A stretch of 64,000 nucleotides of DNA from Actinomadura barringtoniae. GTDB lineage: Bacteria > Actinomycetota > Actinomycetes > Streptosporangiales > Streptosporangiaceae. The DNA is taken from contig NZ_JAGEOJ010000017.1 in NCBI RefSeq assembly GCF_017573505.1, positions 62,001 to 126,000 on the forward strand, read 5' to 3'. This document shows, in pieces, positions 1 to 8,685 of this stretch (its first letter is position 1; each line of letters opens with the position of its first letter). The notes under the pieces were generated by a model. That model was not told the origin of the DNA, did no database searches, and saw only the letters and a program-made list of their open reading frames with translations. A program made the position numbers and the translations under genes.

Positions 1-1399
1 GCTGACCTGGGTCTCGGACGCGTTCCTGCTGCCCGTCGCCGTCCTGGAGCTGACGTTCGGCCTGCTCGGCGACCTGTTCGGCCGCAAGCGGCTGCTGGTC
101 GCGGGCGCCGCGCTGATCGCGGCGGGCGAGCTGCTCAGCACCGCCGCCGACGGCATCCACCTGCTGTGGGCCGGCCAGGCGATCGCCGGTCTCGGCGCCG
201 CCGCGCTCTTCCCGACCTCGCTCGCCGTCATCGCCGCGGGCACGACCACCCATGCAGAACGCGCCCGGGTCATCGCGCTGTGGGCGGCGTTGCTGTCGAC
301 CGGCGGCTTCCTCGCACCGCTGCTCGGCGGCGTCACCGCCACCTACGGCTCGTGGCGGTGGGCGTTCGTCGGCGTCGCGGTCATCGCCGGGGCGAGCGCG
401 CTGGTCAGCGCGTTCCTCGCCCGCGACTCCCGGTCGCCGGAGGGGCGCGGGCTGGACCTGGCCGGGCAGATCACGGTCGGCCTCGGCCTGTTCGCCCTCC
501 TCTACGCGATCATCCAGGGGCCGACGGACGGCTGGGGCTCGGTACAGATCGTGGCGGCGTTCGTCGCGGCGGCGGTGTTCCTCGTCCTGTTCGTCGTCGC
601 CGAGCTGCGCGCCCGGTCGCCGCTGCTGCGCCTGGACCTGTTCCGCAACCGGGCCTTCGCGGTGGCCTCGTTCGTCGCCGTGGTCGGCATGTTCTCCTTC
701 CTCGGCACGGCCTACTCGGTGAGCATCCGGCTGGGCGCCGTTCAGGATCAGCCGCCGATGCGCACCGCGCTGGCGTTCCTGCTGCTGAACGGCCTGGCCC
801 TGCTCCTGCTGCCGGTGACCGAACGGCTGCTGCGTTCGGTCGCGCCGTGGAAGCTGCTGACCGCCGGGCTGATGCTCATGGCGGCGGGGGACTTCTGGGC
901 CGCCACGCTGCCGATCCACACGATGGCGTTCCCGCCGCTGATCCTGCCGCTCGGCCTGGTCGGCGTCGGCTTCGCCGTCACGGTCTCCTCGATCACCGCC
1001 AGCGCGGTCAACACCGTGCCGGTGCCGCTGGCGGGCATGGCGAGCGCCACCACCAACCTGCTGCGCGACTTCGGGTTCACGCTCGGCCCCGCGATCATCG
1101 GGGCGGTCGCGTTGAGCAGGGCGAGCACCGCGTTCGGCGCCTCGCTGCACGACTCGGGCCTGCCCGGCGGGCTGCAGGGCGCGGCCTCGGGAATCCTCTC
1201 CGAGGGCGGACCGCTCGCCGTGAACGCGGCCTCTGAGGAGTCTCCGAAGCTCCACCCCGTTCACGACATGGCGATGTCGGCGCTCGGCCACGGCTATTCG
1301 ATCGGCTTCGTCGTTTGCGGATGCGCCGCTCTTGTCAGTGCGCTGCTCGCTTTGGCCGCGCTTCGCGGGCACGGCGCCACCGATGACGAGGCCTTGTAA
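1..1399 (+). CDS. MFS transporter (DHA2-like), 5' end cut by window edge
   Basis: The reading frame is open from base 2, so the start lies left of the window. The visible 465 residues are strongly hydrophobic with about ten membrane segments. They contain the cytoplasmic loop motif GDLFGRKRLL near the start and the GGFLAPLLGG and SWRWAFVGV stretches typical of drug:H+ antiporter (DHA2) members of the major facilitator superfamily. It probably acts at the plasma membrane as importer or exporter. The stop is only 43 nt before the next gene, so it likely heads the five-gene catabolic operon that follows and may move that pathway's substrate. The substrate cannot be read from sequence. Confidence 0.9.
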   Translation, partial: LTWVSDAFLLPVAVLELTFGLLGDLFGRKRLLVAGAALIAAGELLSTAADGIHLLWAGQAIAGLGAAALFPTSLAVIAAGTTTHAERARVIALWAALLSTGGFLAPLLGGVTATYGSWRWAFVGVAVIAGASALVSAFLARDSRSPEGRGLDLAGQITVGLGLFALLYAIIQGPTDGWGSVQIVAAFVAAAVFLVLFVVAELRARSPLLRLDLFRNRAFAVASFVAVVGMFSFLGTAYSVSIRLGAVQDQPPMRTALAFLLLNGLALLLLPVTERLLRSVAPWKLLTAGLMLMAAGDFWAATLPIHTMAFPPLILPLGLVGVGFAVTVSSITASAVNTVPVPLAGMASATTNLLRDFGFTLGPAIIGAVALSRASTAFGASLHDSGLPGGLQGAASGILSEGGPLAVNAASEESPKLHPVHDMAMSALGHGYSIGFVVCGCAALVSALLALAALRGHGATDDEAL

Positions 1400-1442
1400 C
1401 CGCAGTTCTACCTAAATGGCGAATGAATTGAGAGGAAGTGTT

Positions 1443-2207
1443 TTGAGTACGACTTCGGTGCGGCGGCACGGCGATGTCGCGGTCCTGTGGCTCTGCCGGG
1501 AGGCCAAGCGCAACGCGATCGACGACGCGACGATCCTGCGGATCGGGGAGTTCTTCGCCGCGCCGCCCGCCTGGGTCAAGGCCGTCGTTCTCGCGGCGGA
1601 GGGCGACCACTTCTCGGCCGGGCTCGACCTGTCGGAGCTCACCGGGCGCCGGACCGAGGAGGCACTCGAGCACTCCCTCATGTGGCATCGCGTCTTCCAG
1701 ATCATCGACGCCGGGAACGTCCCCGTGGTGGCCGCGCTCAAGGGCGCGGTCATCGGCGGCGGGCTTGAGCTGGCGGCGACCGCGCACATCCGCGTCGCCG
1801 AACCGACCGCGTTCTACGCCCTCCCCGAAGGCCAGCGCGGCCTGTTCGTGGGCGGCGGCGGCTCGGTGCGCATCCCGCGGCTGATCGGCGCGCATCGCAT
1901 GGCGGACATGATGCTGACCGGCCGGGTCTACGACGCCGAGGAGGGGCAGGCGATCGGCCTGTCGAACTACCTCGTGGACGAGGGCGACGGGCTCACGCGG
2001 GCGCTGGAGCTGGCCGAACGCATCGCCGCCAACGCGCCGCTCACCAACTTCGCGGTGCTGCAGGCGCTGCCGAGGATCGCCGAGGCCGCGCCCGCCGGCG
2101 GCCTGCTGATGGAGTCGCTCATGGCGGCGGTCGCCGCGGGCAGTGACGAGGCCAAGGGACGCATGCGAGAGTTCCTGGAACACCGGGCGGCGAAGGTGGC
2201 GCGATGA
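1443..2207 (+). CDS. Enoyl-CoA hydratase/isomerase (crotonase) family protein
   Basis: A 254-residue crotonase fold. HFSAGLDLSEL near residue 55 is the oxyanion-hole loop, and GAVIGGGLELAATAHIRVAE is the second oxyanion and substrate-cleft signature. The family hydrates, isomerises or cleaves acyl-CoA thioesters. I chose the TTG at 1443 because AGAGGAAG (1431-1438) is correctly spaced before it and the protein then starts like its family. An ATG at 1416 would add nine residues but has no ribosome site. The stop overlaps the next start by 4 nt (ATGA), which indicates translational coupling. The exact acyl-CoA substrate is unknown. Confidence 0.88.
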   Translation: MSTTSVRRHGDVAVLWLCREAKRNAIDDATILRIGEFFAAPPAWVKAVVLAAEGDHFSAGLDLSELTGRRTEEALEHSLMWHRVFQIIDAGNVPVVAALKGAVIGGGLELAATAHIRVAEPTAFYALPEGQRGLFVGGGGSVRIPRLIGAHRMADMMLTGRVYDAEEGQAIGLSNYLVDEGDGLTRALELAERIAANAPLTNFAVLQALPRIAEAAPAGGLLMESLMAAVAAGSDEAKGRMREFLEHRAAKVAR

Positions 2208-4162
2208 CCGAGATCCTCAGCGTCCCGGCGGCGGACGCGCGCGAACGCTCCGAGATCGGGCGTTACCTGCACTGGCTCCAGGAGGAACGGGGCCTGACCT
2301 TCGAGGCCTACGGCGACCTGTGGCGCTGGTCGGTGACCGACCTGGACGGCTTCTGGTCCTCGCTCTGGGAGTACTTCGGCGTCCGCGCGCACACGCCGCC
2401 CACCGCCGTGCTGGCCGACCGTTCGATGCCGGGCGCGCGGTGGTTCCCCGGGGCGACGCTCAACTACGCCGAGCACGCGTTCGGGCTCCCCGGCGACAGC
2501 GACCACACGGCGGTGATCGCGCACTCGCAGACCCGCCCGCCGATCGAGCTGACCTTCGGCGACCTGCGCGACCGGGTCGCGCGGGCGCGCGCCGGGCTGG
2601 TGCGGCTCGGCGTGGAACGGGGCGACCGCGTGGTCGCCTACCTGCCCAACATCCCCGAGACGCTCGTCGCGTTCCTGGCCACCGCGAGCCTGGGCGCGAT
2701 CTGGGCGAGCTGCGCCCCCGAGTTCGGGCCGCGCAGTGTCGTCGACCGGTTCGCCCAGCTGGAGCCCAAGATCCTGCTGACCGTCGCCGGATACCGCTAC
2801 GGCGACCGCGACATCGACCGGCGCGATGAGGTGCAGCAGATCAGGGCGGAGCTGCCGAGCCTGGAGCACGTCGTCCACGTTCCATACGGCGAGCAGACCG
2901 TCGCCGCCGCGGTGTCGTGGACGGAGCTGCTGGCCGAGCCGGGTGAGCTGGAGTTCGACCCCGTCCCGTTCGACCACCCGCTGTTCGTGCTGTTCTCGTC
3001 CGGGACCACGGGCAAGCCCAAGGCGATCGTTCACCGGCACGGCGGCATCCTGCTGGAACACATGAAGAACAGCGCGCTGAGCTGGGACCTCGGGCCGGGC
3101 GACCGGATGCTGTGGTTCAGCACGACGGCCTGGATGCTCTGGAACGCCCTGGTGTCGGCGCTGCTGGTCGGCGCCTCCGTCGTGATGATCGACGGCGACC
3201 CCGTCCACCCCGACCTCAGGCAGCAGTGGCGGCTGGCCGAGCAGACCGGCGCGACCCTGATGGGCGTCAGTCCCGGCTTCCTCATGACCTGCCGCAAGGA
3301 GGGCGTTCGCCCGGCAGAGGAATTCGACCTCTCACGGCTGCGTCAGCTGGGCGCCGCAGGCAGTCCGCTTCCGGCCGAGGGCTTTCGCTGGGTCGTCGAG
3401 CAGTTCGGCGACCGCGTGCTGCTGAACGTGGGGAGCGGCGGCACCGACGTCTGCAGCGGCATCCTTCAGGGCGGTCCGCTCCAGCCGGTCTGGGCGGGGG
3501 AGATCTCCGGCGCGTGCCTGGGTGTCGCGGCCCGCGCGTACGACGCGGACGGCAAGGAGATCGTCGGCGAACTGGGCGAGCTGGTCATCACCGAGCCCAT
3601 GCCGTCCATGCCGGTCGGCTTCTGGGGCGACGACGACGGCTCGCGCTACCGGGCCGCCTACTTCACCGACTATCCCGGCGTCTGGCGGCACGGCGACTGG
3701 GTGCGCTTCGCGCCCGAGGGGCACTGCGTCGTCGCGGGCCGCTCGGACGCGACCCTCAACAGGGGCGGCGTACGGCTGGGAACCGCCGAGTTCTACGGCG
3801 TCGTCGAGGACCTGCCCGAGATCGACGACAGCCTGGTCGTGCATCTGGAGGACGCGGAAGGCGGCAACGGTGAGCTGCTGCTCTTCGTCGTCGCCCGCAC
3901 CGAACTCGACGACGCGTTGCGGAGCAAGCTCGCCCGGAGCCTGCGCGGCGCGCTGTCGCCCCGGCACGTGCCCGACGTGATCGGCGCGGTGCCCGCCATC
4001 CCGCGTACCAAGACCGGCAAGAAGCTGGAGGTGCCGGTCAAGCGGATCCTGCTCGGCGCCCGTCCCGAGGAGGTCGCCAGCGCCGACGCGCTCGCCGACC
4101 CGGACGCGCTGCACGCCTTCGTCGCGTACGCGCGCGGGGACGAGCGCGGGGAGGCTCGATGA
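2204..4162 (+). CDS. aacS: Acetoacetyl-CoA synthetase-like acyl-CoA ligase
   Basis: A 652-residue ANL-superfamily ligase that activates a carboxylic acid to its CoA thioester using ATP through an acyl-AMP. The N-terminal SVTDLDGFWSSLWEYF block, FPGATLNYAEH and the total length match acetoacetate-CoA ligases. The P-loop-like LFSSGTTGKPKAIVH lies near residue 270, GDWVRF and GRSDATLNRGGVRLG are the later adenylation motifs, and the catalytic A10 lysine lies in PRTKTGKKLEVPVKR near the C-terminus. It overlaps the crotonase and the dehydrogenase by 4 nt on each side. In this operon the substrate may be another 3-oxo or aryl acid rather than acetoacetate. Confidence 0.88.
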   Translation: MTEILSVPAADARERSEIGRYLHWLQEERGLTFEAYGDLWRWSVTDLDGFWSSLWEYFGVRAHTPPTAVLADRSMPGARWFPGATLNYAEHAFGLPGDSDHTAVIAHSQTRPPIELTFGDLRDRVARARAGLVRLGVERGDRVVAYLPNIPETLVAFLATASLGAIWASCAPEFGPRSVVDRFAQLEPKILLTVAGYRYGDRDIDRRDEVQQIRAELPSLEHVVHVPYGEQTVAAAVSWTELLAEPGELEFDPVPFDHPLFVLFSSGTTGKPKAIVHRHGGILLEHMKNSALSWDLGPGDRMLWFSTTAWMLWNALVSALLVGASVVMIDGDPVHPDLRQQWRLAEQTGATLMGVSPGFLMTCRKEGVRPAEEFDLSRLRQLGAAGSPLPAEGFRWVVEQFGDRVLLNVGSGGTDVCSGILQGGPLQPVWAGEISGACLGVAARAYDADGKEIVGELGELVITEPMPSMPVGFWGDDDGSRYRAAYFTDYPGVWRHGDWVRFAPEGHCVVAGRSDATLNRGGVRLGTAEFYGVVEDLPEIDDSLVVHLEDAEGGNGELLLFVVARTELDDALRSKLARSLRGALSPRHVPDVIGAVPAIPRTKTGKKLEVPVKRILLGARPEEVASADALADPDALHAFVAYARGDERGEAR

Positions 4163-5043
4163 GGATCGCCGTCGTCGGCACCGGCGTGATCGGCGCGAGC
4201 TGGACGGCCCTGTTCCTCGCGCACGGGCACGAGGTCGTCGCCACCGATCCCGCCCCGGACGCCGAGGAACGCCTCCGCGCGGCGCTCCCCGAATCTGATC
4301 GCCTCACCTTTACCGCCGACCTCGCCGAGGCCGCCCGCCGCGCCGACTTCGCTCAGGAGAACGGGCCCGAGCGGCCGGAGGCCAAGGACGCGATCTTCGC
4401 CGTCCTGGACGAGCACGCGAGGCCCGGCGTGGTGCTGGCCAGCAGCTCCTCCGGTCTGCTCCCATCCCGCATCCAACAGGCCTGCACGCGTCACCCCGAC
4501 CGGGTCCTCGTCGGTCACCCGTTCAACCCACCCCACCTCCTGCCGCTCGTCGAGGTGGTCCCTGGAGCCCTGACCTCCGAAGAGACGGTCGGTTCGGCGA
4601 TGGACTTCTACACCACGCTCGGCAAGCGGCCGATCCGGCTGCGCCGTGAGCTCCCCGGCCATGTCGCCAACCGACTCCAGGCGGCGCTCTGGAGGGAGGC
4701 GTACTCCCTCGTCGATCAGGGCGCGGCCACCGTCGCCGACATCGACACCGCCATCGCGAACGGACCCGGCCTGCGCTGGGCGCTGCTCGGCCCGTTCCTC
4801 AACCAGCACCTGTCCGGCGGCCCCGGCGGCATCGCCCACGTTCTGGAGCACCTCGGCCCGCCGATGGAGGACTGGTGGGCCGACCTCGGCGACCCCCGCC
4901 TCACGCCCGAGCTCACCCGGAAGATCGTCGCCGGTGTCGCCGACGAGCTGGCCGGCGCCGACGAGGCCGCCCTCACCGCCGCCCGCGACGAACTGCTCAC
5001 CGGCCTTTTGGCTGCCAAGGCCCGCACCCAAGGACTGACATGA
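4159..5043 (+). CDS. 3-hydroxyacyl-CoA dehydrogenase family, NAD-binding
   Basis: A 294-residue cytosolic oxidoreductase. The Rossmann nucleotide site GTGVIGASWTALFLAHGHEV lies at residues 7-26. It is followed by the acidic DP that favours NAD, then ENGPERPEAKDAIF and SSSSGLLPS, and the catalytic-histidine region GHPFNPPHLLPLVEVV. This is the arrangement of 3HCDH, L-carnitine dehydrogenase and L-gulonate dehydrogenase. The C-terminal helical domain is present but shorter than in fused FadB proteins. The 4-nt overlaps with both neighbours place it in the same operon, where it would oxidise the 3-hydroxyacyl product of the crotonase. Confidence 0.86.
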   Translation: MRIAVVGTGVIGASWTALFLAHGHEVVATDPAPDAEERLRAALPESDRLTFTADLAEAARRADFAQENGPERPEAKDAIFAVLDEHARPGVVLASSSSGLLPSRIQQACTRHPDRVLVGHPFNPPHLLPLVEVVPGALTSEETVGSAMDFYTTLGKRPIRLRRELPGHVANRLQAALWREAYSLVDQGAATVADIDTAIANGPGLRWALLGPFLNQHLSGGPGGIAHVLEHLGPPMEDWWADLGDPRLTPELTRKIVAGVADELAGADEAALTAARDELLTGLLAAKARTQGLT

Positions 5044-5903
5044 ACCTCGACGCCCTGACCGCGATCGACTTCCACGTCCACGTCGAACAGGACGCGCACG
5101 GCCACCTCGCCCTGGACGGCGAGCTGATGGACGCCTCGGCCGCGTACTTCAAGGCCAACGCGAACCGCATGCCCACGGTCGAGGACCTCGCCGCCTACTA
5201 CCGCGAGCGTTCGATCGGCGCCGTGGTCTTCACCGTCGACGCCACCCACGGCCTCGGCCACCCGGCGCTGTCCAGCGAGGACATCGCCGACGCCGCCCGC
5301 GAGCACGCCGACGTCCTGATCCCGTTCGGCTCGGTGGACCCGCACGACCCCGAGGCGGCGGGCCGCGCTCGCAGGCTGGTCACCGAGCACGGGGCGCGCG
5401 GCTTCAAGTTCCACCCGAGCCTGCAGGCGTTCGAGCCCGACGACCAGCGCTTCTACCCGCTCTACGAGACGATCCAGGAGCTCGGCGTCCCGGCCCTCTT
5501 CCACACCGGGCAGACCGGCATCGGCGCGGGCCTGCCGGGCGGGCGCGGCATCAAGCTGCGCTACTCCAACCCCATCCTCCTGGACGATGTCGCGGCGGAC
5601 TTCCCGGACCTCACGATCGTTCTGGCCCACCCGTCCGTGCCCTGGCAGGACGAGGCGATCTCCATGGCGACCCACAAGGGCAATGTCCACATCGACCTGT
5701 CGGGCTGGTCGCCGAAGTACTTCCCGCCCCAGCTCGTCCGCGCGGCGGGCAGCTTCCTCAAGCACAAGGTCCTGTTCGGCTCGGACTTCCCCGTGCTGAC
5801 CCCGGACCGCTGGCTGTCGGACTTCGAACGCCTCGACACCATCAAGCCTGAGGCCCGCGACCTGATCCTCAAGGACAACGCGCGCCGCGTTCTGGGCTTG
5901 TAG
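5040..5903 (+). CDS. Metal-dependent amidohydrolase (Amidohydro_2), possible beta-ketoacyl-CoA hydrolase
   Basis: A 287-residue TIM-barrel hydrolase. The start is the ATG overlapping the previous stop, which gives MNLDALTAIDFHVHV with the first metal motif HVHV. Further metal and active-site motifs are KFHPSLQAF, ALFHTGQ, IVLAHPSVPW and the terminal FGSDFPVLTPDRW aspartate. Proteins of this type are often annotated 4-hydroxyphenyl-beta-ketoacyl-CoA hydrolase and occur in phenylpropanoid side-chain degradation clusters (PhdC-like). The surrounding crotonase, dehydrogenase, ligase and transporter support such a role, but that is inference from family and neighbours. A decarboxylase function is an alternative. 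Confidence 0.85.
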   Translation: MNLDALTAIDFHVHVEQDAHGHLALDGELMDASAAYFKANANRMPTVEDLAAYYRERSIGAVVFTVDATHGLGHPALSSEDIADAAREHADVLIPFGSVDPHDPEAAGRARRLVTEHGARGFKFHPSLQAFEPDDQRFYPLYETIQELGVPALFHTGQTGIGAGLPGGRGIKLRYSNPILLDDVAADFPDLTIVLAHPSVPWQDEAISMATHKGNVHIDLSGWSPKYFPPQLVRAAGSFLKHKVLFGSDFPVLTPDRWLSDFERLDTIKPEARDLILKDNARRVLGL

Positions 5904-6510
5904 GTCGGTCGCGGCGGAAGGCCGCGGGGTCGGCCGTGGCGGCCAGCAGCAGCACGGCGAGAACGGCGAGCGACGGGAGGATCAGTTCCGAGCCGTGCGG
6001 GACGTCCGCGGCCGGCCGTGGATCCACCCGGCCGCGCGGATCCCACGAGACGGCGACGCTGCTGCCCGCCCGCCCCGCCGCCTTCTTGGTCTTCAACACC
6101 GAGGGGCCGCCGGGCGGGCAGGTCAGGCGATGGGTGCTCGTCGTGACCTTCGACGACCCGTTCTCGGGCGCGCCGTTCGCGACGTTCCGGCTCGTCGACC
6201 GAACGTCAGCGATCCGGCAGTCCGCCGTGACTCCCCGTATGGCCAGCACCCGCGACTCGGCCGCGTTGTGGATCAGCAGGCCGCAGATCGGGAGGGCGAC
6301 CAGGAGCAGGACCGGTGTCGCGAGATGACGGGCGACCGCCAGCGCGCCCCCGACGCCGACCGCCGTCGCGACCAGAGCGACCACCAATCCCGTCCAGGAC
6401 GGCGTCCCCGGCCGGTAGAAGTCCAGCCGGCCTTGCATCGCATAACCGCCGACCGCGATCAGCACCGCCGTCAGCCCGGCCCCCACCCGCACGATCGACT
6501 CCACCCGCAC
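5869..6510 (-). CDS. Hypothetical membrane protein
   Basis: I do not recognise a family. From the GTG at 6510 the protein has 213 residues. Three hydrophobic helices occupy the first 85 residues (IVRVGAGLTAVLIAVGGY, LVVALVATAVGVGGALAV, ATPVLLLVALPICGLLI). A polar region of about 90 residues follows, with CRIADV, a Ser/Thr-rich loop and a CPPGG turn. A last helix, LILPSLAVLAVLLLAA, precedes a basic tail. Membrane topology plus an exposed middle domain is what the sequence shows. The 3' end overlaps the convergent amidohydrolase by 35 nt. Start choice is uncertain because an in-frame GTG lies two codons downstream. Confidence 0.6.
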   Translation of the reverse strand: MRVESIVRVGAGLTAVLIAVGGYAMQGRLDFYRPGTPSWTGLVVALVATAVGVGGALAVARHLATPVLLLVALPICGLLIHNAAESRVLAIRGVTADCRIADVRSTSRNVANGAPENGSSKVTTSTHRLTCPPGGPSVLKTKKAAGRAGSSVAVSWDPRGRVDPRPAADVPHGSELILPSLAVLAVLLLAATADPAAFRRDRPTSPERGARCP

Positions 6511-6606
6511 CCCCAGGACCAAATAGACGTGATCGTATCTTTGGAAGGTGAACGGGACCGCTCGGTATCGTGTCAAGATCGGCAAGGTGCGCTCCGAGGA
6601 GGCCGC

Positions 6607-7860
6607 ATGCGGATTCGCGAGGTCATCGTCACGCCGATCGCGTTCGCCGATCCGCCGCTGCTGAACGCGGTCGGGGTGCACGAGCCCTGGGCGCTGCGGT
6701 CGATCATCGAGCTGGTCTGCGACGACGGCGTGATCGGCCTGGGGGAGTCCTATGGCGACGAGCGGTTCCTCGGGCTGCTGCGCGAGGCGGCGGAACGGCT
6801 GCCCGGCCTGGACGTGTTCGATCTGAACGGGGTGCGCGGTGCCGTCGAGGAGAGCCGCGGGGCCTTCGCCGACAGCCACGGCCTGACCGGCGGCTCCACG
6901 CCCTCCAAGACGCTGCTGTCGATCTTCTCGGCGTTCGAGGTGGCCTGCCTGGACGCGCAGGGGAAGGCGATCGGGCGGCCCGTGGTGGATCTGCTGGGCG
7001 GGAAGGTGCGCGACACCGTTCCGTTCAGCGCCTACCTGTTCTACAAGTGGGCCGGGCATCCGGGCGCGGAGCCGGACGGATGGGGCGAGGCGCTCGACCC
7101 GGACGGGATCGTGGCGCAGGCCCGGAGGCTGATCGACCTGCACGGATTCGGGTCGATCAAGCTCAAGGGCGGGGTGATGCCCGTCGAAGAGGAGATCGAG
7201 GCCGTCCGGGCGCTGCGGCGGGCGTTCCCCGAGGCGCCGCTGCGCATCGACCCGAACGCCAAGTGGGGCGTCGAGACGTCGGTGAAGGTGGCGGCCGACC
7301 TCGACGGGGTGCTGGAGTACCTGGAGGACCCGACGCCCGGCATCCCGCGGATGGCCGAGGTCGCGCGGCGGGTGAACGCGCCGCTGGCCACCAACATGTG
7401 CGTCGTGGCGTTCGAGCACATCCCCGAGGCCGTGCGGCTCGGCGCCATCGGGGTGCTGCTGTCGGACCACCACTACTGGGGCGGGCTGTCGCTGACCCAG
7501 GACGTGTCGACGCTGTGCGAGACGTTCGGGATCGGGCTGTCGATGCACTCCAACAGCCACCTGGGCATCAGCCTGGCCGCGATGGTCCACGTCGCGGCGG
7601 CGACCAGGCATCTGTCGTACGCGTGCGACACGCATCGGCCGTGGCAGGGGAGTGACGACGTCATCGAGGCGGGTCCGATGACGTTCGTCGATGGTGCGGT
7701 GGCCGTGCCCGGCGGACCTGGGCTGGGCGTGGAACTGGACCGGGACGCTCTCGCGCGGCTGCACGAGCAGTATCTGAGCTGCGGGCTCCGGCACCGTGAC
7801 GACACCGCCTACATGCGTTCCATCGAGCCGGGTTTCGAGCCCGACCTCGGACGGTGGTGA
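6607..7860 (+). CDS. gudD: Glucarate dehydratase-type enolase-superfamily enzyme
   Basis: A 417-residue member of the mandelate racemase/glucarate dehydratase branch of the enolase superfamily, which uses Mg2+ to dehydrate an acid sugar such as D-glucarate. The catalytic KxK pair is in GSIKLKGG. Metal ligands lie in RIDPNAKWG and YLEDPTPGIP, the Asp-His dyad region is LLSDHHYWGG, and SMHSNSHLGISLAAM is the glucarate dehydratase hallmark. The ATG has a good GAGGAGG ribosome site. It is monocistronic here, with no kinase or aldolase of the pathway beside it. The family assignment is strong, the exact sugar acid less so. Confidence 0.87.
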   Translation: MRIREVIVTPIAFADPPLLNAVGVHEPWALRSIIELVCDDGVIGLGESYGDERFLGLLREAAERLPGLDVFDLNGVRGAVEESRGAFADSHGLTGGSTPSKTLLSIFSAFEVACLDAQGKAIGRPVVDLLGGKVRDTVPFSAYLFYKWAGHPGAEPDGWGEALDPDGIVAQARRLIDLHGFGSIKLKGGVMPVEEEIEAVRALRRAFPEAPLRIDPNAKWGVETSVKVAADLDGVLEYLEDPTPGIPRMAEVARRVNAPLATNMCVVAFEHIPEAVRLGAIGVLLSDHHYWGGLSLTQDVSTLCETFGIGLSMHSNSHLGISLAAMVHVAAATRHLSYACDTHRPWQGSDDVIEAGPMTFVDGAVAVPGGPGLGVELDRDALARLHEQYLSCGLRHRDDTAYMRSIEPGFEPDLGRW

Positions 7861-7863
7861 CGG

Positions 7864-8544
7864 TCAGCGGCGGGTGGCCTGCGCGAGCAGGCCGTCGACG
7901 AGCGCGCTGAGCCCCTCGCGGAAGGTGTCACGCTGGGCCACCTCGGCCCACTGCGGGGCGACGGCCGTCAGGTGCGGCATCTCGTTCGGGTCCAGGCTGC
8001 GGGTCAGGGGCGGCTTCTCCTTGCCGGCCCACTCGCGGTCGGTGCGCGCGCGGACGAGGATCTCGCCGACGGTGTAGTACCAGATGTTGCGGAAGACCAG
8101 GATGCTCTGCTCCTGCGTGCATCCACACTCCCTGGCCCCGGCCAGGATGACCTCGACGCTCCACAGCGCGGGCTCGTCCAGGCGCGCGATGAAGCCGTCG
8201 GTCGTGAGGACCTCGGCGGCCCAGGGCCAGGCCCGGAAGGCGTCATGGAACGAGACGCCGACCTCGACGATGCGGTCCCTCGGGTCGCTCGGCAACTCGG
8301 GCTTGTCGATCTGCTCGATGTAGTGGCTGAGCAGGAGGATCAGCAGATCCTCCTTGTCGCGGATGTGGTGGTAGAGCGTCGTCGGCCCGATGCCGAGCTC
8401 GGCGGCCAGACGGCGGATGGTCAGCTTCTCCCAGCCGTCCCGGTCGATCAGCCGCCGGGCCGCCGCCAGGATCTGCGCGCGCGAGGTCACCGGCGGTCTG
8501 CCGGTCCGTCCTGAGCGGCTCTTCGTCGTGGGAGTCGTGGCCAT
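7864..8544 (-). CDS. TetR family transcriptional regulator
   Basis: A 226-residue repressor-type protein. The N-terminal helix-turn-helix includes RAQILAAARRLI and LTIRRLAAELGIGPTTLYHHIRDKEDLLILLLSHYI, followed by an all-helical ligand-binding domain of the Tet-like C-terminal class. I used the ATG giving MATTPTTKSRSG because the 13 extra residues upstream are arginine-rich and unlike the family. It is divergent from the MFS/ABC transporter operon starting at 8675 and most likely represses it and itself from the shared 130-bp region. The ligand is unknown. Confidence 0.88.
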   Translation of the reverse strand: MATTPTTKSRSGRTGRPPVTSRAQILAAARRLIDRDGWEKLTIRRLAAELGIGPTTLYHHIRDKEDLLILLLSHYIEQIDKPELPSDPRDRIVEVGVSFHDAFRAWPWAAEVLTTDGFIARLDEPALWSVEVILAGARECGCTQEQSILVFRNIWYYTVGEILVRARTDREWAGKEKPPLTRSLDPNEMPHLTAVAPQWAEVAQRDTFREGLSALVDGLLAQATRR

Positions 8545-8573
8545 TGCCCCATCATGCCGTTCCGCCGCGCGCC

Positions 8574-8685
8574 GCCGTGCCACCGGTGTGCCACGGCCGT
8601 GCCATCGCCGTGCCGCCGGTGTGACGTCGCTCTCGTCTGTCGACAGCCTACGTCGCCGGTGCTACTTTCGGAACATGTTCGAAAA
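8574..8685. promoter_or_regulatory. Divergent control region with direct repeats and palindromes
   Basis: The space between the TetR gene and the MFS gene holds a 16-nt direct repeat, CCGTGCC(A/G)CCGGTGTG, at about 8574 and 8609. It also holds a perfect 10-bp palindrome CTGTCGACAG (8637-8646) and an imperfect 20-bp palindrome at 8666-8685 whose core GAACATGTTC is perfect and spans the MFS start codon. The palindromes have the form expected of TetR-family operators. Which one is used cannot be decided from the sequence. Confidence 0.45.

Noticed and set aside
1335..5765. Several long minus-strand reading frames opposite the catabolic operon
   Set aside because: Composition and lack of motifs mark them as shadows; every plus-strand gene has family signatures and coupled starts.
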